Origin: Gammaproteobacteria bacterium
GTDB taxonomy: Bacteria; Pseudomonadota; Gammaproteobacteria; Ga0077536
Assembly: GCA_016209015.1 (NCBI GenBank)
Contig: JACQWY010000002.1
Span: forward strand, 1 to 64,000
Reading direction: 5' to 3'
Length of the DNA: 64,000 nucleotides
Both the position numbers and the translations under genes were made by a program. Within the stretch, counting starts at the first letter, position 1. Every line of letters starts with the position of its first letter. Shown here piece by piece: positions 30,526 through 38,252 of this stretch. The notes below the pieces were generated by a model. That model did not search any database. It had not been told where the DNA came from and saw nothing but the letters and a program-made list of their open reading frames with translations.

Positions 30526-31607
30526 GGCTCGGGGAACACCAGGTCGAAGGACTGCCGGCGGCGCGCATCGAGATCGACGCCGAGGTGACTCGCCGTGCGC
30601 AGGTTCACTGCCCAGAATACGTCCGTGAGCGGGGTGATAGTGCCGTCGCGCGCGTCGCGCGCGACCCGGGCCAGCGCCGAATCCGCGAGCTTGCGGCCGA
30701 GCGCGGCATTGTCCGGATAGAGCGCGAAGAGCGCGCCGCGCCGCACGTGCGCGACCGAGCTCGAGAACACCACGAGGTCGCGCCGCCAGGCCTCCTCGAG
30801 CACGAGCGGCAGCACCGAGCTGTCCTCGACGGTCACCGAATCCTGCGGCAGCCACACCGCGTCGGTGCGCGGATCCGCGGCCGCGATCGCCTCGCGATAC
30901 GCCAGCATCGCGCCTTTGAGATCCGTCGCCTCGCGCGCGACGAGCTCGAGTCCGCGGCGCGGCGCGGCCTCGCGCGCGAGACGGATGAGCCACGCATTCT
31001 GCCGCGGCTCGTAGACGGTGATGACGCGCCGCGCGCCGGGCACGAGCTCGTGCAGGCGCTGGAAGAGCAGCCCCGGATCCGGCGCGAGACTGAACACCGA
31101 CTTGCCGTGGATTTCCGATTCCGGGACCGAGAGCACGCCGCCCACGACGACGCCGATCCCGGGATCGAGATTCGCGGTCGCCTTCAGGCCGTTGCGGCCG
31201 AGCACGATCACGACGTGCACGGACTGGCGCTTGAGCTCGGACTCGATGTTCGAGGCGCCGGCGCCGATCGCATAGCTCACGATCGGGAATTTCGCTTCGT
31301 CGCGGATGCCCTGGATGATGTTCGAGAAAACGCTGCGATAGGGTTCCTCGATGTCCGGATAGACGACGGCGATGCTGGCGCGGACGCGGGGCTGCGGCGT
31401 GCCGTCGGACTCGTCGAGGGCGGCGGCGAGACGGCCCGTCCCCTGCGGCTTGGCGCCGAACGGGCTCGGGCGCCCGACGGCCGTCGCGAGCTCGCGCTCT
31501 GCGGGCGGCGCGTAGGACTGCCCGGGTACGATGTCGCCCCCCGCGGCGCCGGCCAGGCTGGCGAGCAGGGACAGGAGGACGAGCGCGCTGGACAACAGGA
31601 CTTTCAC
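30522..31607 (-). CDS. ABC-type substrate-binding protein, sensor partner
   Basis: Periplasmic binding protein-like product (361 residues) with a Sec signal peptide (about 1-22) and the two-lobed fold of the ABC_sub_bind family; visible segments are IAVVYPDIEEPYRSVFSNII and HVVIVLGRNGLKA. No permease or ATPase gene is adjacent. Because it is translationally coupled (ATGA) to the hybrid kinase gene, it probably presents a ligand to the kinase's periplasmic domain rather than to a transporter. It starts with GTG at 31607 behind TAGGATT. The ligand is unknown. Confidence 0.85.
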   Translation of the reverse strand: MKVLLSSALVLLSLLASLAGAAGGDIVPGQSYAPPAERELATAVGRPSPFGAKPQGTGRLAAALDESDGTPQPRVRASIAVVYPDIEEPYRSVFSNIIQGIRDEAKFPIVSYAIGAGASNIESELKRQSVHVVIVLGRNGLKATANLDPGIGVVVGGVLSVPESEIHGKSVFSLAPDPGLLFQRLHELVPGARRVITVYEPRQNAWLIRLAREAAPRRGLELVAREATDLKGAMLAYREAIAAADPRTDAVWLPQDSVTVEDSSVLPLVLEEAWRRDLVVFSSSVAHVRRGALFALYPDNAALGRKLADSALARVARDARDGTITPLTDVFWAVNLRTASHLGVDLDARRRQSFDLVFPEP

Positions 31608-31732
31608 GCACGAATCCTAGCGGGATGCCCGACGACCCCACCCCCATCTGGATCAACTGGCCTGGAAGCCGGCCCCTCGCGCCGCCCAGCGCGCGAGCGC
31701 GGCGCTGAGCATCTCGTGCAGACGCGCCTCAG

Positions 31733-31939
31733 CCCGCCGGGGTGGTCGACATGCGCGTGCGTCGCGATCGCCCGCAACTCCACGCCGAACCAATCGCGTG
31801 CCGCGGTCGCGAGACTCGCGACACCGAGACCGGTGTCGACGGGCAGATTGCGATCGCGGCCGCGCGGATGCCAGATGTAGCAGCGGACGAACGGGTCGAC
31901 GTGGGGCGCCCACCGGGGCGAGAGGGCATCGCCGCTCAG
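31733..31939 (-). pseudogene. Remnant of a metallo-beta-lactamase-fold hydrolase
   Basis: About 69 codons, read on the minus strand directly after the desaturase stop, give a clear fragment of an MBL-fold hydrolase: LPVDTGLGVASLATAARDWF and then ATHAHVDHPGG, which contains the zinc-binding HxHxDH motif. There is no start codon or ribosome site, and after the GG the frame becomes unrelated sequence. A different frame just downstream (to 31653) could be the old C-terminus, pointing to a deletion with frameshift. Not expected to make a working enzyme. Confidence 0.7.
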
Positions 31940-32934
31940 TATTGGGTGAGGAAGGACACGCCGAGCGCGCCCGCGAACTGCGCCGCGTCGCCGAGGCCCT
32001 GCCCCTCCGCGCCGTAATCATCGAGCACCCGCGCGACGCGGTAGCGGTGGTAATTGCGCAGGAGCTGCGCGAATGGCAGCGTGTGCGCGGCGAGTGAGCC
32101 GTACATCGCGCGATGGATCGCGGGCAGGCGGTACCAGGGTTCGCCCGGTTTCAGGTGATGCGCGTTGTGGAACGAGAAATTCAGCGTCAGCCAGTTCACG
32201 GGCGGCACGGCGACGGACAGGGGATTCGAGAACGTGTTCTCCTGCTCGTAGTCCCGGCTCCGGCGCGCGACAGCGTCGAGATCGCCGCGTGCGTTCACCA
32301 CGCGGAGCGCGTAGGTGTGCTGGAAGCAGTCCATGAAGCGCAGCACGTGGATGAACAGCACATAGGCGAGCGCATAGCCGACGACCGCGCGCGGCGACCA
32401 CGCCCAGAGCAGCGCGAAGCACGCCGCGCGGATCGCGAGCACGGCGAGCACGCGGCCGCGATCCGCGCGCCGTTCCGCGACGTGCCAGGGGGCGGTGAGC
32501 GAGACGAAGTGCATCCACAGCTCGACCGCCGGCACGTAGCAGAATTCGAGCGCGCGGAACACGCCGGCGAGCCAGGGCTTGCGGCGCAGCAGCGGCCGGT
32601 AGTCGTAGCTCACGTTGTCGATGCGATCCGTGTGATGGACCATGTGCTTCTCGACGATGCTGGCGAGTGGCGTGTAGCACGCACCCACGATCCACGACAG
32701 CAGGTGGCCGAGGCGCACGTTCCAGCCTGCTTCGCGGAACACGGTATTGTGCGAGCACTCGTGGATGAAGTAAGCCGCGACCACGAACGCGCTCGCGAGC
32801 AGCGCGACGCCCGCGGCGTTCGCCGCGAGCGAGGACTGCCCCGCGAGCGCGATGCCGCCGCCGCAGCCGCCGGCAATCCACAGCATGGCGAGCCCGTGCG
32901 GGAGCGCGCCGTCCTCGTACCTGAATGTCGACAT
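31936..32934 (-). CDS. Membrane fatty acid desaturase family protein
   Basis: Di-iron membrane desaturase or hydroxylase (332 residues). Three histidine boxes are present: HECSH (residues 58-62), HMVHH (97-101) and HNAHH (near 275), with four hydrophobic segments around them. Members introduce double bonds or hydroxyls into acyl chains, carotenoids or related lipids. Start ATG at 32934 follows AGGAGAA. It does not share an operon with any lipid gene here. A decayed MBL-fold gene begins at its stop codon and a hairpin-repeat region lies upstream. Confidence 0.9.
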   Translation of the reverse strand: MSTFRYEDGALPHGLAMLWIAGGCGGGIALAGQSSLAANAAGVALLASAFVVAAYFIHECSHNTVFREAGWNVRLGHLLSWIVGACYTPLASIVEKHMVHHTDRIDNVSYDYRPLLRRKPWLAGVFRALEFCYVPAVELWMHFVSLTAPWHVAERRADRGRVLAVLAIRAACFALLWAWSPRAVVGYALAYVLFIHVLRFMDCFQHTYALRVVNARGDLDAVARRSRDYEQENTFSNPLSVAVPPVNWLTLNFSFHNAHHLKPGEPWYRLPAIHRAMYGSLAAHTLPFAQLLRNYHRYRVARVLDDYGAEGQGLGDAAQFAGALGVSFLTQY

Positions 32935-33103
32935 CTCGTTCTCCTGCAGCCGCGCCGCGCGGCCGGTTTCGATCCCAAGCAAGCAACGCGCCCGGATTGC
33001 GCCGCGCTTCGCACACCGTTCGACGCACCCGTGCACCGATCCATGGCCACCGCCCGTGGTGCTGCACCAGCCCTGTGCGCGGCGGCCGCGATCCAGGATT
33101 GAT

Positions 33104-33173
33104 GAAGCTCTGAATGAGTCGCTCCCGGACTTTTCGGAGCGCCGCCGGCAAGAAACGTGGTTCGTGCCGGCCT
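33104..33173 (+). repeat. Two-hairpin repeat, copy 1
   Basis: 70-bp unit, 58 of 70 positions identical (83%) to copy 2 at 33218-33287, without gaps. It begins GAAGCTCTGAA and contains two potential stem-loops: one from the GCTCTGAA region to CGGAGC, and one from GGCAAGAA to TTCGTGCC. Confidence 0.75.
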
Positions 33174-33188
33174 CACGCTCCGGGCTCG

Positions 33189-33228
33189 TTCAGAGCTTCT
33201 TTAATTAATCGATTAGGGAAGCTCTGAA
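33189..33228. repeat. 11-bp inverted repeat joining the two hairpin repeats
   Basis: TTCAGAGCTTC (33189-33199) is the exact complement of GAAGCTCTGAA (33218-33228), the first 11 bp of repeat copy 2. The 18-bp AT-rich spacer contains TTAATTAA and is unlike the surrounding GC-rich sequence. Confidence 0.65.
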
Positions 33229-33287
33229 TAAGTCCATCCTGGACTTTTCAGAGCACGGTCGGCAAGAAGCGTGGTTCTTGCCAACCT
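33218..33287 (+). repeat. Two-hairpin repeat, copy 2
   Basis: 70-bp unit paired with copy 1. First stem-loop at about 33221-33254: GCTCTGAATAAGTCCA pairs with TGGACTTTTCAGAGC with one bulged base. Second at 33261-33282: GGCAAGAA pairs perfectly with TTCTTGCC around a 6-nt loop. Differences from copy 1 fall partly at positions that keep pairing through G-T wobbles. Confidence 0.75.
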
Positions 33288-33337
33288 TAAGCTTGGCACG
33301 GTTGCTGCTCGAGCCCGTGGCGCGGCCCGTGCCGCAG

Positions 33338-34390
33338 ATGAACCGGAACACGACCATGCTCAAATCCACCGCCGCCCCGAACGGCAACCACTGGATCCTG
33401 CATCTCGGCGACCTGCCGCTCGCCGGCGGCGGCGTGCTCGCGAACGCGAAGCTCGCGTTCCAGACCTACGGGCTCTTGAACGACGCGCGCGACAACTGCA
33501 TCGTCTTCCCGACGTATTACACGGGCACGCACGAATCGAACGCACGCATGATCGGCCCGGGGCGGGCGCTCGATCCCGCGCGCTGGTTCATCGTCGTGCC
33601 GAACCTGTTCGGCAACGGACTCTCGTCCTCGCCGAGCAATACGCCGGGCGCCCAGCGCGGTGCGGATTTCCCGCGCGTGACGATCCTCGACAACGTCCGT
33701 GCCCAGCACCGGCTCGTCGTCGAGCATCTCGGCGTCGCGCGCATCGCGCTCGCGACCGGCTGGTCGATGGGCGCGGTGCAGGCCTATCAATGGGCGGCGA
33801 GCTATCCGGAGCTCGTGGCGCGTCTGCTGCCGTTCTGCGGCGCGGCGCGCTGCTCGCCGCACAACGCGGTCTTCATCGCCGGGGTGACCGCGGCCCTGAA
33901 GGCGGATCCGACGTTCGCGGGCGGGCGCTACACGACGACGCCGGTCGCAGGGCTCAAGGCCTTCGGCCGCGTCTACGCGGGCTGGGCGTACTCGCAGGCG
34001 TTCTTCCGCGACGCGCTCTATCGCAACCTGGGTCATTCGTCGCTCGAGGAATTCCTGATCGCCTGGGAGGACGAGCATCTCGTGTGGGACGCGAACGATC
34101 TGCTCGCGAAATTCCAGACCTGGCTGTCGGCCGACGTGAGTGCCGATCCGCTCTATGCCGGCGACTTCGAGCGCGCGCTCGGCGCCATTAAAGCGAAGAC
34201 GATCGTCATGCCGGGCGATCGGGATCTCTATTTCACGCTCGACGACAATCGTCACGAAGCCGCGCTCATTCCCGGCGCGGAGCTGCGCGCGTTCCGATCG
34301 GACTACGGCCACTGCGCCGGCGCGCCGGGGCGGTTTCCGGAAGAAATGGTGTTCCTCGAGAACGCGCTGCGGGAGCTGCTCGCGCGTTGA
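33338..34390 (+). CDS. Alpha/beta hydrolase, MetX (homoserine O-acyltransferase)-like
   Basis: Alpha/beta-hydrolase fold protein (350 residues) resembling homoserine O-acetyltransferase. The nucleophile elbow is GWSMGA with Ser143, not the GGSMGG of true MetX; the acid and base of the triad are probably the Asp in MPGDRDLYFT and the His in DYGHCAG. The full-length pattern (ARMIGPGRALDP, VVPNLFGNGLSSSPSN) is MetX-like. The altered elbow suggests a related hydrolase or acyltransferase rather than methionine synthesis. Start: ATG at 33338 preferred; a TTG at 33278 lies inside the repeat hairpin and an ATG at 33356 is possible. Confidence 0.8.
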   Translation: MNRNTTMLKSTAAPNGNHWILHLGDLPLAGGGVLANAKLAFQTYGLLNDARDNCIVFPTYYTGTHESNARMIGPGRALDPARWFIVVPNLFGNGLSSSPSNTPGAQRGADFPRVTILDNVRAQHRLVVEHLGVARIALATGWSMGAVQAYQWAASYPELVARLLPFCGAARCSPHNAVFIAGVTAALKADPTFAGGRYTTTPVAGLKAFGRVYAGWAYSQAFFRDALYRNLGHSSLEEFLIAWEDEHLVWDANDLLAKFQTWLSADVSADPLYAGDFERALGAIKAKTIVMPGDRDLYFTLDDNRHEAALIPGAELRAFRSDYGHCAGAPGRFPEEMVFLENALRELLAR

Positions 34391-34402
34391 TCGTTCGCGC
34401 CC

Positions 34403-34798
34403 CTACGTGATCGCGCGCGCTCCTTTGTAGCCGAGCAGCGCCCACAACCGCCGGCGGAGCACCGCGATCGCCTTATCGACGCGGAAATCCGGCACGATCA
34501 CCGAGCGCACCATCACGCCGTCGAGATGAGTCGAGACGAACATCGCGTTCCGATCGGCATCGACGGCCCGGAACAGCTTCTGCTCGATGACCGCCTTGCT
34601 GTCGAAGTAGTAATGGATGAGCGCGGTGTTCACGCCCGTCGCGGCGGCGATGTCCTTGATCGTGACGTCGGCGAAATTGCGCGTCGCGAACAGCTCGAGC
34701 GCCGCGGCGAGCAGCTCCTCGGCGCGGTTCAGGCCGCCGGCTTTCGCGTTCGTCCGTGACGCGGGCGGCCGTCCGCGCGTCTTCTTCTTCGTGGCCAT
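34403..34798 (-). CDS. TetR-family regulator, short
   Basis: DNA-binding regulator (131 residues). A basic N-terminal tail (MATKKKTRGRPPASRT) leads into a TetR helix-turn-helix (about residues 25-70, with AALELFATRNFADVTIKDIA and ALIHYYFDSKAVIEQK). TetR proteins usually have about 200 residues; here the ligand-binding half is cut to about 60 residues, so it is either a degenerate or a minimal regulator. It converges on the MetX-like gene (12 nt between stops) and is divergent from the PhoX-like gene. Confidence 0.8.
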   Translation of the reverse strand: MATKKKTRGRPPASRTNAKAGGLNRAEELLAAALELFATRNFADVTIKDIAAATGVNTALIHYYFDSKAVIEQKLFRAVDADRNAMFVSTHLDGVMVRSVIVPDFRVDKAIAVLRRRLWALLGYKGARAIT

Positions 34799-34910
34799 GC
34801 GTCGTGCCTTCGATCCGAGTGATGAGCCAATCCAGCGAGCGGCGCCCCGGCCAGGCAAGGGCGGGCCCACGGCCCGGCGGCGACACTGCCGCCGCATTGC
34901 AGGTTCCCCC

Positions 34911-34966
34911 TCGTCACGCAATCTTCACACCCGATAAATCATCCCGTCACGCCACCCCGGTATACC
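34911..34966 (+). promoter_or_regulatory. Candidate Pho box and -10 for the PhoX-like gene
   Basis: Four 7-bp units at exact 11-bp steps: TCGTCAC (34911), TCTTCAC (34922), GATAAAT (34933, weak) and CCGTCAC (34944). The PhoB consensus is CTGTCAT repeated with 4-bp spacers. A -10-like TATACC at 34961-34966 starts 10 nt after the last unit, the spacing of classical PhoB promoters where the box replaces the -35. Confidence 0.65.
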
Positions 34967-35105
34967 TCACACGGCCCGCGGTCGCGCGCCGCACCGAAGC
35001 AGTCGGCGCGGACGGAGGGCTGGATTCCGGCGACCTGGGCACACACGAAATCTCTTTGGCGCTCCGCCCGCGGAGCTCACCACTGCAACCTCGAGGAATA
35101 CAACG

Positions 35106-36671
35106 ATGATCGAATTTCGCATGCGCAAGATCCCCGCGGCTGTCGCCGCGGTGGTGATCGCGGCGCCGCTCGCGGCCCACGCCGGGACCGGCCCGAGCTC
35201 CTCCGCCACACCCTATCTCCTGGCCACGCAGCCCGGCTATACGGTGACCTCCCTCCTGACGGTCGGCGATTCCGTCGGGGGCTACAGGCTCGGCGGCATT
35301 CCGGACGGGCTCGGCGCCTATGACAACGGCAACGGGACTTTCACGCTGCTCGTGAACCATGAGTGGAGCGCAGGCGCGGGCAGCGCGCACGGAGTGCTCG
35401 GCGCCGGGGCCTACGTCTCGAAGTGGATCGTCGACAAGAGCACGCTGAGCGTCGTCAGCGGCTCGAACCTCATCCAGAGCGTCGCGACCTGGAACAGCGC
35501 GACGCAGGCGTCGGACCCGCTCGTCTCCACGCCCGCCGCGATCGCCTTCAACCGCTTCTGCTCGGCTGATCTGGCCGCCACTTCGGCGCTCTCCTACCTC
35601 GACACGAACACGAATACGACGTACGGCACCACCGAGCGCCTGTTCATGACCGGCGAGGAAGGGGGCACCGGCCGCGCGGTCGCCACGATCGTGAACTCGG
35701 GCGAAGCTTACGTGCTCGGCAAGTTCAATCTCGCCTCGAACGGCTCGGGAGGCACCGCGGTCGGCGGCTGGGAGAACATCCTCGTCAACCCGCTGAGCCA
35801 GATGAAGACCGTCGCCGTCGGCACCAACGACGGCGGCACGGGGATCATGACCAACGCGCTCGCCGTCTATGTCGGCACGAAGACGGAGACGGGCTCCGAG
35901 GTCGACAAGGCCGGTCTCACGAACGGCGTGACGAAGTTCGTGAACGTCGCCGGCAATCCGGCGGAAATCGTCAACACGACCAGCCGCGCGACGAACATCG
36001 TCGACGGCACGCGCTTCACGCTGAGCGATACCGCGTCGACGACGTTCTCGCGCCCTGAAGACGGCGTGTGGAATCCGGGCAACGCGAACCAGTTCTTCTT
36101 CGTGACGACGGACCGCCTCGACCAGGTCGCGGAAGGCCTCGGCACGCAGGTCGGCCGCACCCGCCTGTGGAGCATGACGTTCGACGACATCACGAACCCG
36201 GATGCGGGCGGCAAGATCGACATGCTCGCCGAAGGCACCGGCCTGGACGGTAACATGTGGGACAACATGACCGTGGACGTCAGCGGCCACCTCATCCTGC
36301 AGGAAGACCCGGGCAATACGCCGCACAACGGCAAGGTGTGGGATTACGACCCGGCCACCGGCACGATGACGCAGATACTGAAGGCCGACCCGGCCCGCGT
36401 CGGAGACGTCGGCCTCGCGGCGACCGCCCCGTTCAACGTCGACGAAGAATCGTCCGGCGTCATCGACGTCACCGACATCTTCGATGCGAGCCGTCAGAGC
36501 GGCCGCTACTACCTCCTCACCTCGCAGATGCACTACGCGACCGGCGATCTCGCCACGGTCGAAGGCGGTCAGTTGCTGCTCGTCCACGCCGTGCCCCTGC
36601 CGGGCGCCGTGTGGCTGCTCGGCTCCGCACTCGCCGGCCTCGGCGGCCTGCGCCGCCGCATCGGCTGCTAG
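35106..36671 (+). CDS. PhoX-like protein with PEP-CTERM sorting signal
   Basis: Exported protein of 521 residues. A signal peptide (about 6-26, ending AAHA) is followed by a beta-propeller-like domain related to the PhoX/DUF839 alkaline phosphatases: LLVNHEW, FNRFCSADL, FMTGEEGG, SRPEDGVW and LQEDPG resemble the metal-binding and active-site segments of that family. The C-terminus VPLPGAVWLLGSALAGL followed by RRR is a PEP-CTERM-type sorting signal, cut by an exosortase. So it is probably a cell-surface or matrix-bound phosphatase. A Pho-box-like promoter lies upstream, a strong terminator follows. Catalytic activity is inferred, not shown. Confidence 0.82.
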   Translation: MIEFRMRKIPAAVAAVVIAAPLAAHAGTGPSSSATPYLLATQPGYTVTSLLTVGDSVGGYRLGGIPDGLGAYDNGNGTFTLLVNHEWSAGAGSAHGVLGAGAYVSKWIVDKSTLSVVSGSNLIQSVATWNSATQASDPLVSTPAAIAFNRFCSADLAATSALSYLDTNTNTTYGTTERLFMTGEEGGTGRAVATIVNSGEAYVLGKFNLASNGSGGTAVGGWENILVNPLSQMKTVAVGTNDGGTGIMTNALAVYVGTKTETGSEVDKAGLTNGVTKFVNVAGNPAEIVNTTSRATNIVDGTRFTLSDTASTTFSRPEDGVWNPGNANQFFFVTTDRLDQVAEGLGTQVGRTRLWSMTFDDITNPDAGGKIDMLAEGTGLDGNMWDNMTVDVSGHLILQEDPGNTPHNGKVWDYDPATGTMTQILKADPARVGDVGLAATAPFNVDEESSGVIDVTDIFDASRQSGRYYLLTSQMHYATGDLATVEGGQLLLVHAVPLPGAVWLLGSALAGLGGLRRRIGC

Positions 36672-36686
36672 TCTTCCCTTTCCGAT

Positions 36687-36715
36687 ACCGTGCCCGGCTC
36701 CGCGCCGGGCACGGT
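36687..36715 (+). terminator. Terminator hairpin after the PhoX-like gene
   Basis: Perfect 12-bp stem, ACCGTGCCCGGC (36687-36698) with GCCGGGCACGGT (36704-36715), 5-nt loop, 15 nt after the stop. It may also serve the convergent small gene ending at 36757. Confidence 0.7.
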
Positions 36716-36756
36716 CCCTCCCGAAATTCCCCCGGCCCCGATTTCGCGAGCGCTTT

Positions 36757-37026
36757 CTATTGGATGTGCCGACGCAGGCGGCGCATCGATCGCGTGTTCG
36801 CAAAGCTGATCGTGGCTGCTCCCTCGAGACGCGCGATGGTCTCCGTCACCCGCGATCGAAGTTCCTTCCGCGACGCGGCCTCGACACAGACGTCCCAGGC
36901 ATCGCAGTGGCCGAACCAGCGCCCGCTCGGCAGCGCGGTGAATTCCCAGCGTTCGTAAGCGTAGGACCAGGCGGCGCGCGCCCAGCGCCTGCGGATCCGG
37001 ATGCGCCGCGCCGTACGCGAGTTCAT
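36757..37026 (-). CDS. Small basic protein coupled to a glycosyltransferase gene
   Basis: An 89-residue Arg-rich protein of unknown function. Its ATG overlaps the stop of the upstream glycosyltransferase gene as ATGA, which argues for real, coupled translation. The middle segment contains RWFGHCDAWDVCVEAASRKELRSRV; no known family was recognised. It would be the second gene of the Pho-box-preceded glycosyltransferase transcript. Confidence 0.6.
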   Translation of the reverse strand: MNSRTARRIRIRRRWARAAWSYAYERWEFTALPSGRWFGHCDAWDVCVEAASRKELRSRVTETIARLEGAATISFANTRSMRRLRRHIQ

Positions 37027-38063
37027 TCCGCGGACGCCGCGCTAGTCGTGCCCATGGGCACGCGGCGGACGATCGGCGCGAGATGGCCCTCGAACGCCGC
37101 CGTGCACGCCGCCCAGGTGTAGCGGGCCGCGTGCTCGATACAGTCGCTCGGCCGCATCGACAGCGCGCGCGCAATCGCCGTCGCCAGATTCTCGCCGAGA
37201 CAACCCGTCACGCCGTCAGCGACGACGTCGAGCGGCCCCTGCACCGGATACGCCGCGACCGGCAGACCGCAGGCCATCGCTTCGAGCAGCACGAGGCCGA
37301 ACGTGTCGGTGCGACTCGGGAAGACGAAGACGTCGCCGCCCGCGACGTGGCGCGCGAGATCGCGTCCGGACTTCGCGCCGAGAAAGCGGCATTCCGGATG
37401 GCGCGCGCGCAGCCGTTCGAGATCCGGACCGTCGCCGATCACGAGCTTCGTGCCGGGAATCGACGCCTCGAGGAAGGCCTCGATGTTCTTCTCGATCGCC
37501 ACGCGTCCCATGTAGACCACGATCGGCCGCGGCCAGTCGTACACGACGGCCTCGTGCGGATTGAAGATGTCGGTGTCGACGCCGCGCGACCACAGGCGCA
37601 GGTTCGCGAAGCCGCGCGCTTCGAGCTTCGCGAGCTGCGTCGGCGTCGGCACGAGCGTGCGCGCGGCGCGGGCGTGGAAGCGCCGGAGCCAGGCGTAGGT
37701 CCAGGCGACCGGCACCGGCGCGCGCAGCCGCAGGTATTCCGGGAACTGGGTGTGGAACGACGTCGTGAACGGCAGTCCGCGGCGCGCGCAATAGCGATGC
37801 GCCGCCTGGCCGAGCGGGCCTTCGGTCGCGATGTGGATCGCTTCCGGCACGAAGGCATCGAGCGCGGCGCGCACCTTCGCACCGGGCAATACCGCGAGCC
37901 GGATACTCGGATAAGTCGGGCACGGCACGGTGCGGAACCCGTCCGGCGTGATGACACGCACGTCGTGGCCGCGGCGCGCGAGCCACTGTCGCGTCGTGTC
38001 GAGCGTGCGCACGACGCCGTTGACCTGTGGATGCCAGGCGTCGGTGATGATCGCGATGCGCAC
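37023..38063 (-). CDS. Family 4 glycosyltransferase, candidate glycolipid synthase
   Basis: GT-B fold glycosyltransferase (346 residues). The N-terminus MRIAIITDAWHPQVNGVVRTL and the donor-site motif FVFPSRTDTFGLVLLEAMACGLPVAA (Glu-x7-Glu type) are typical of retaining family 4 enzymes that make glycosyl-diacylglycerols or mannosylated lipids, including the Agt-type enzymes of phosphate-starved bacteria. A paralogue is encoded at 40840-41841 on the other strand. It is divergent from the OlsF-like gene with Pho-box-like repeats facing both ways. Sugar donor and acceptor are inferred from context. Confidence 0.85.
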   Translation of the reverse strand: MRIAIITDAWHPQVNGVVRTLDTTRQWLARRGHDVRVITPDGFRTVPCPTYPSIRLAVLPGAKVRAALDAFVPEAIHIATEGPLGQAAHRYCARRGLPFTTSFHTQFPEYLRLRAPVPVAWTYAWLRRFHARAARTLVPTPTQLAKLEARGFANLRLWSRGVDTDIFNPHEAVVYDWPRPIVVYMGRVAIEKNIEAFLEASIPGTKLVIGDGPDLERLRARHPECRFLGAKSGRDLARHVAGGDVFVFPSRTDTFGLVLLEAMACGLPVAAYPVQGPLDVVADGVTGCLGENLATAIARALSMRPSDCIEHAARYTWAACTAAFEGHLAPIVRRVPMGTTSAASAE

Positions 38064-38105
38064 GGAACCTCCGCAGTGATGGCGCGCACAGCCTCGTCCT
38101 GCTCT

Positions 38106-38145
38106 GTTGCCGCGGCGTGACGTCCGCGTGACCGCGCGATGACGA
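38106..38145 (-). promoter_or_regulatory. Candidate Pho box for the glycosyltransferase gene
   Basis: On the minus strand, units TCGTCAT (38145-38139), CGGTCAC (38134-38128) and ACGTCAC (38123-38117) at exact 11-bp steps, then a weaker CGGCAAC (38112-38106). The last unit ends about 43 nt before the ATG. No convincing -10 was found. Confidence 0.65.
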
Positions 38146-38163
38146 AGGCGCTCGAGCAGGGTC

Positions 38164-38203
38164 TTGTCACGATCGCGTCAAGCAAACGACACATGGCTTA
38201 CAC
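38164..38203 (+). promoter_or_regulatory. Candidate Pho box for the olsF-plcP-like operon
   Basis: Units TTGTCAC (38164), GCGTCAA (38175), ACGACAC (38186) and CTTACAC (38197), stepping 11 bp. The first two match the PhoB core TCA position well, the last two weakly. It faces the OlsF-like gene, opposite to the box at 38106-38145. Confidence 0.55.
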
Positions 38204-38252
38204 ACCGTGCGCGCTCAATGACGGCGGCCCGAACAGGAGACGCCCGAGCATC

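Noticed and set aside
27385-30588. 1067-codon open frame opposite the hybrid kinase gene
   Set aside because: Antisense shadow with Arg/Glu/Ala-rich sequence; the minus-strand frame has all domain motifs.
33278-33337. TTG start for the MetX-like gene at 33278
   Set aside because: It lies in the second hairpin of repeat copy 2 and has no ribosome site; ATG at 33338 is simpler.
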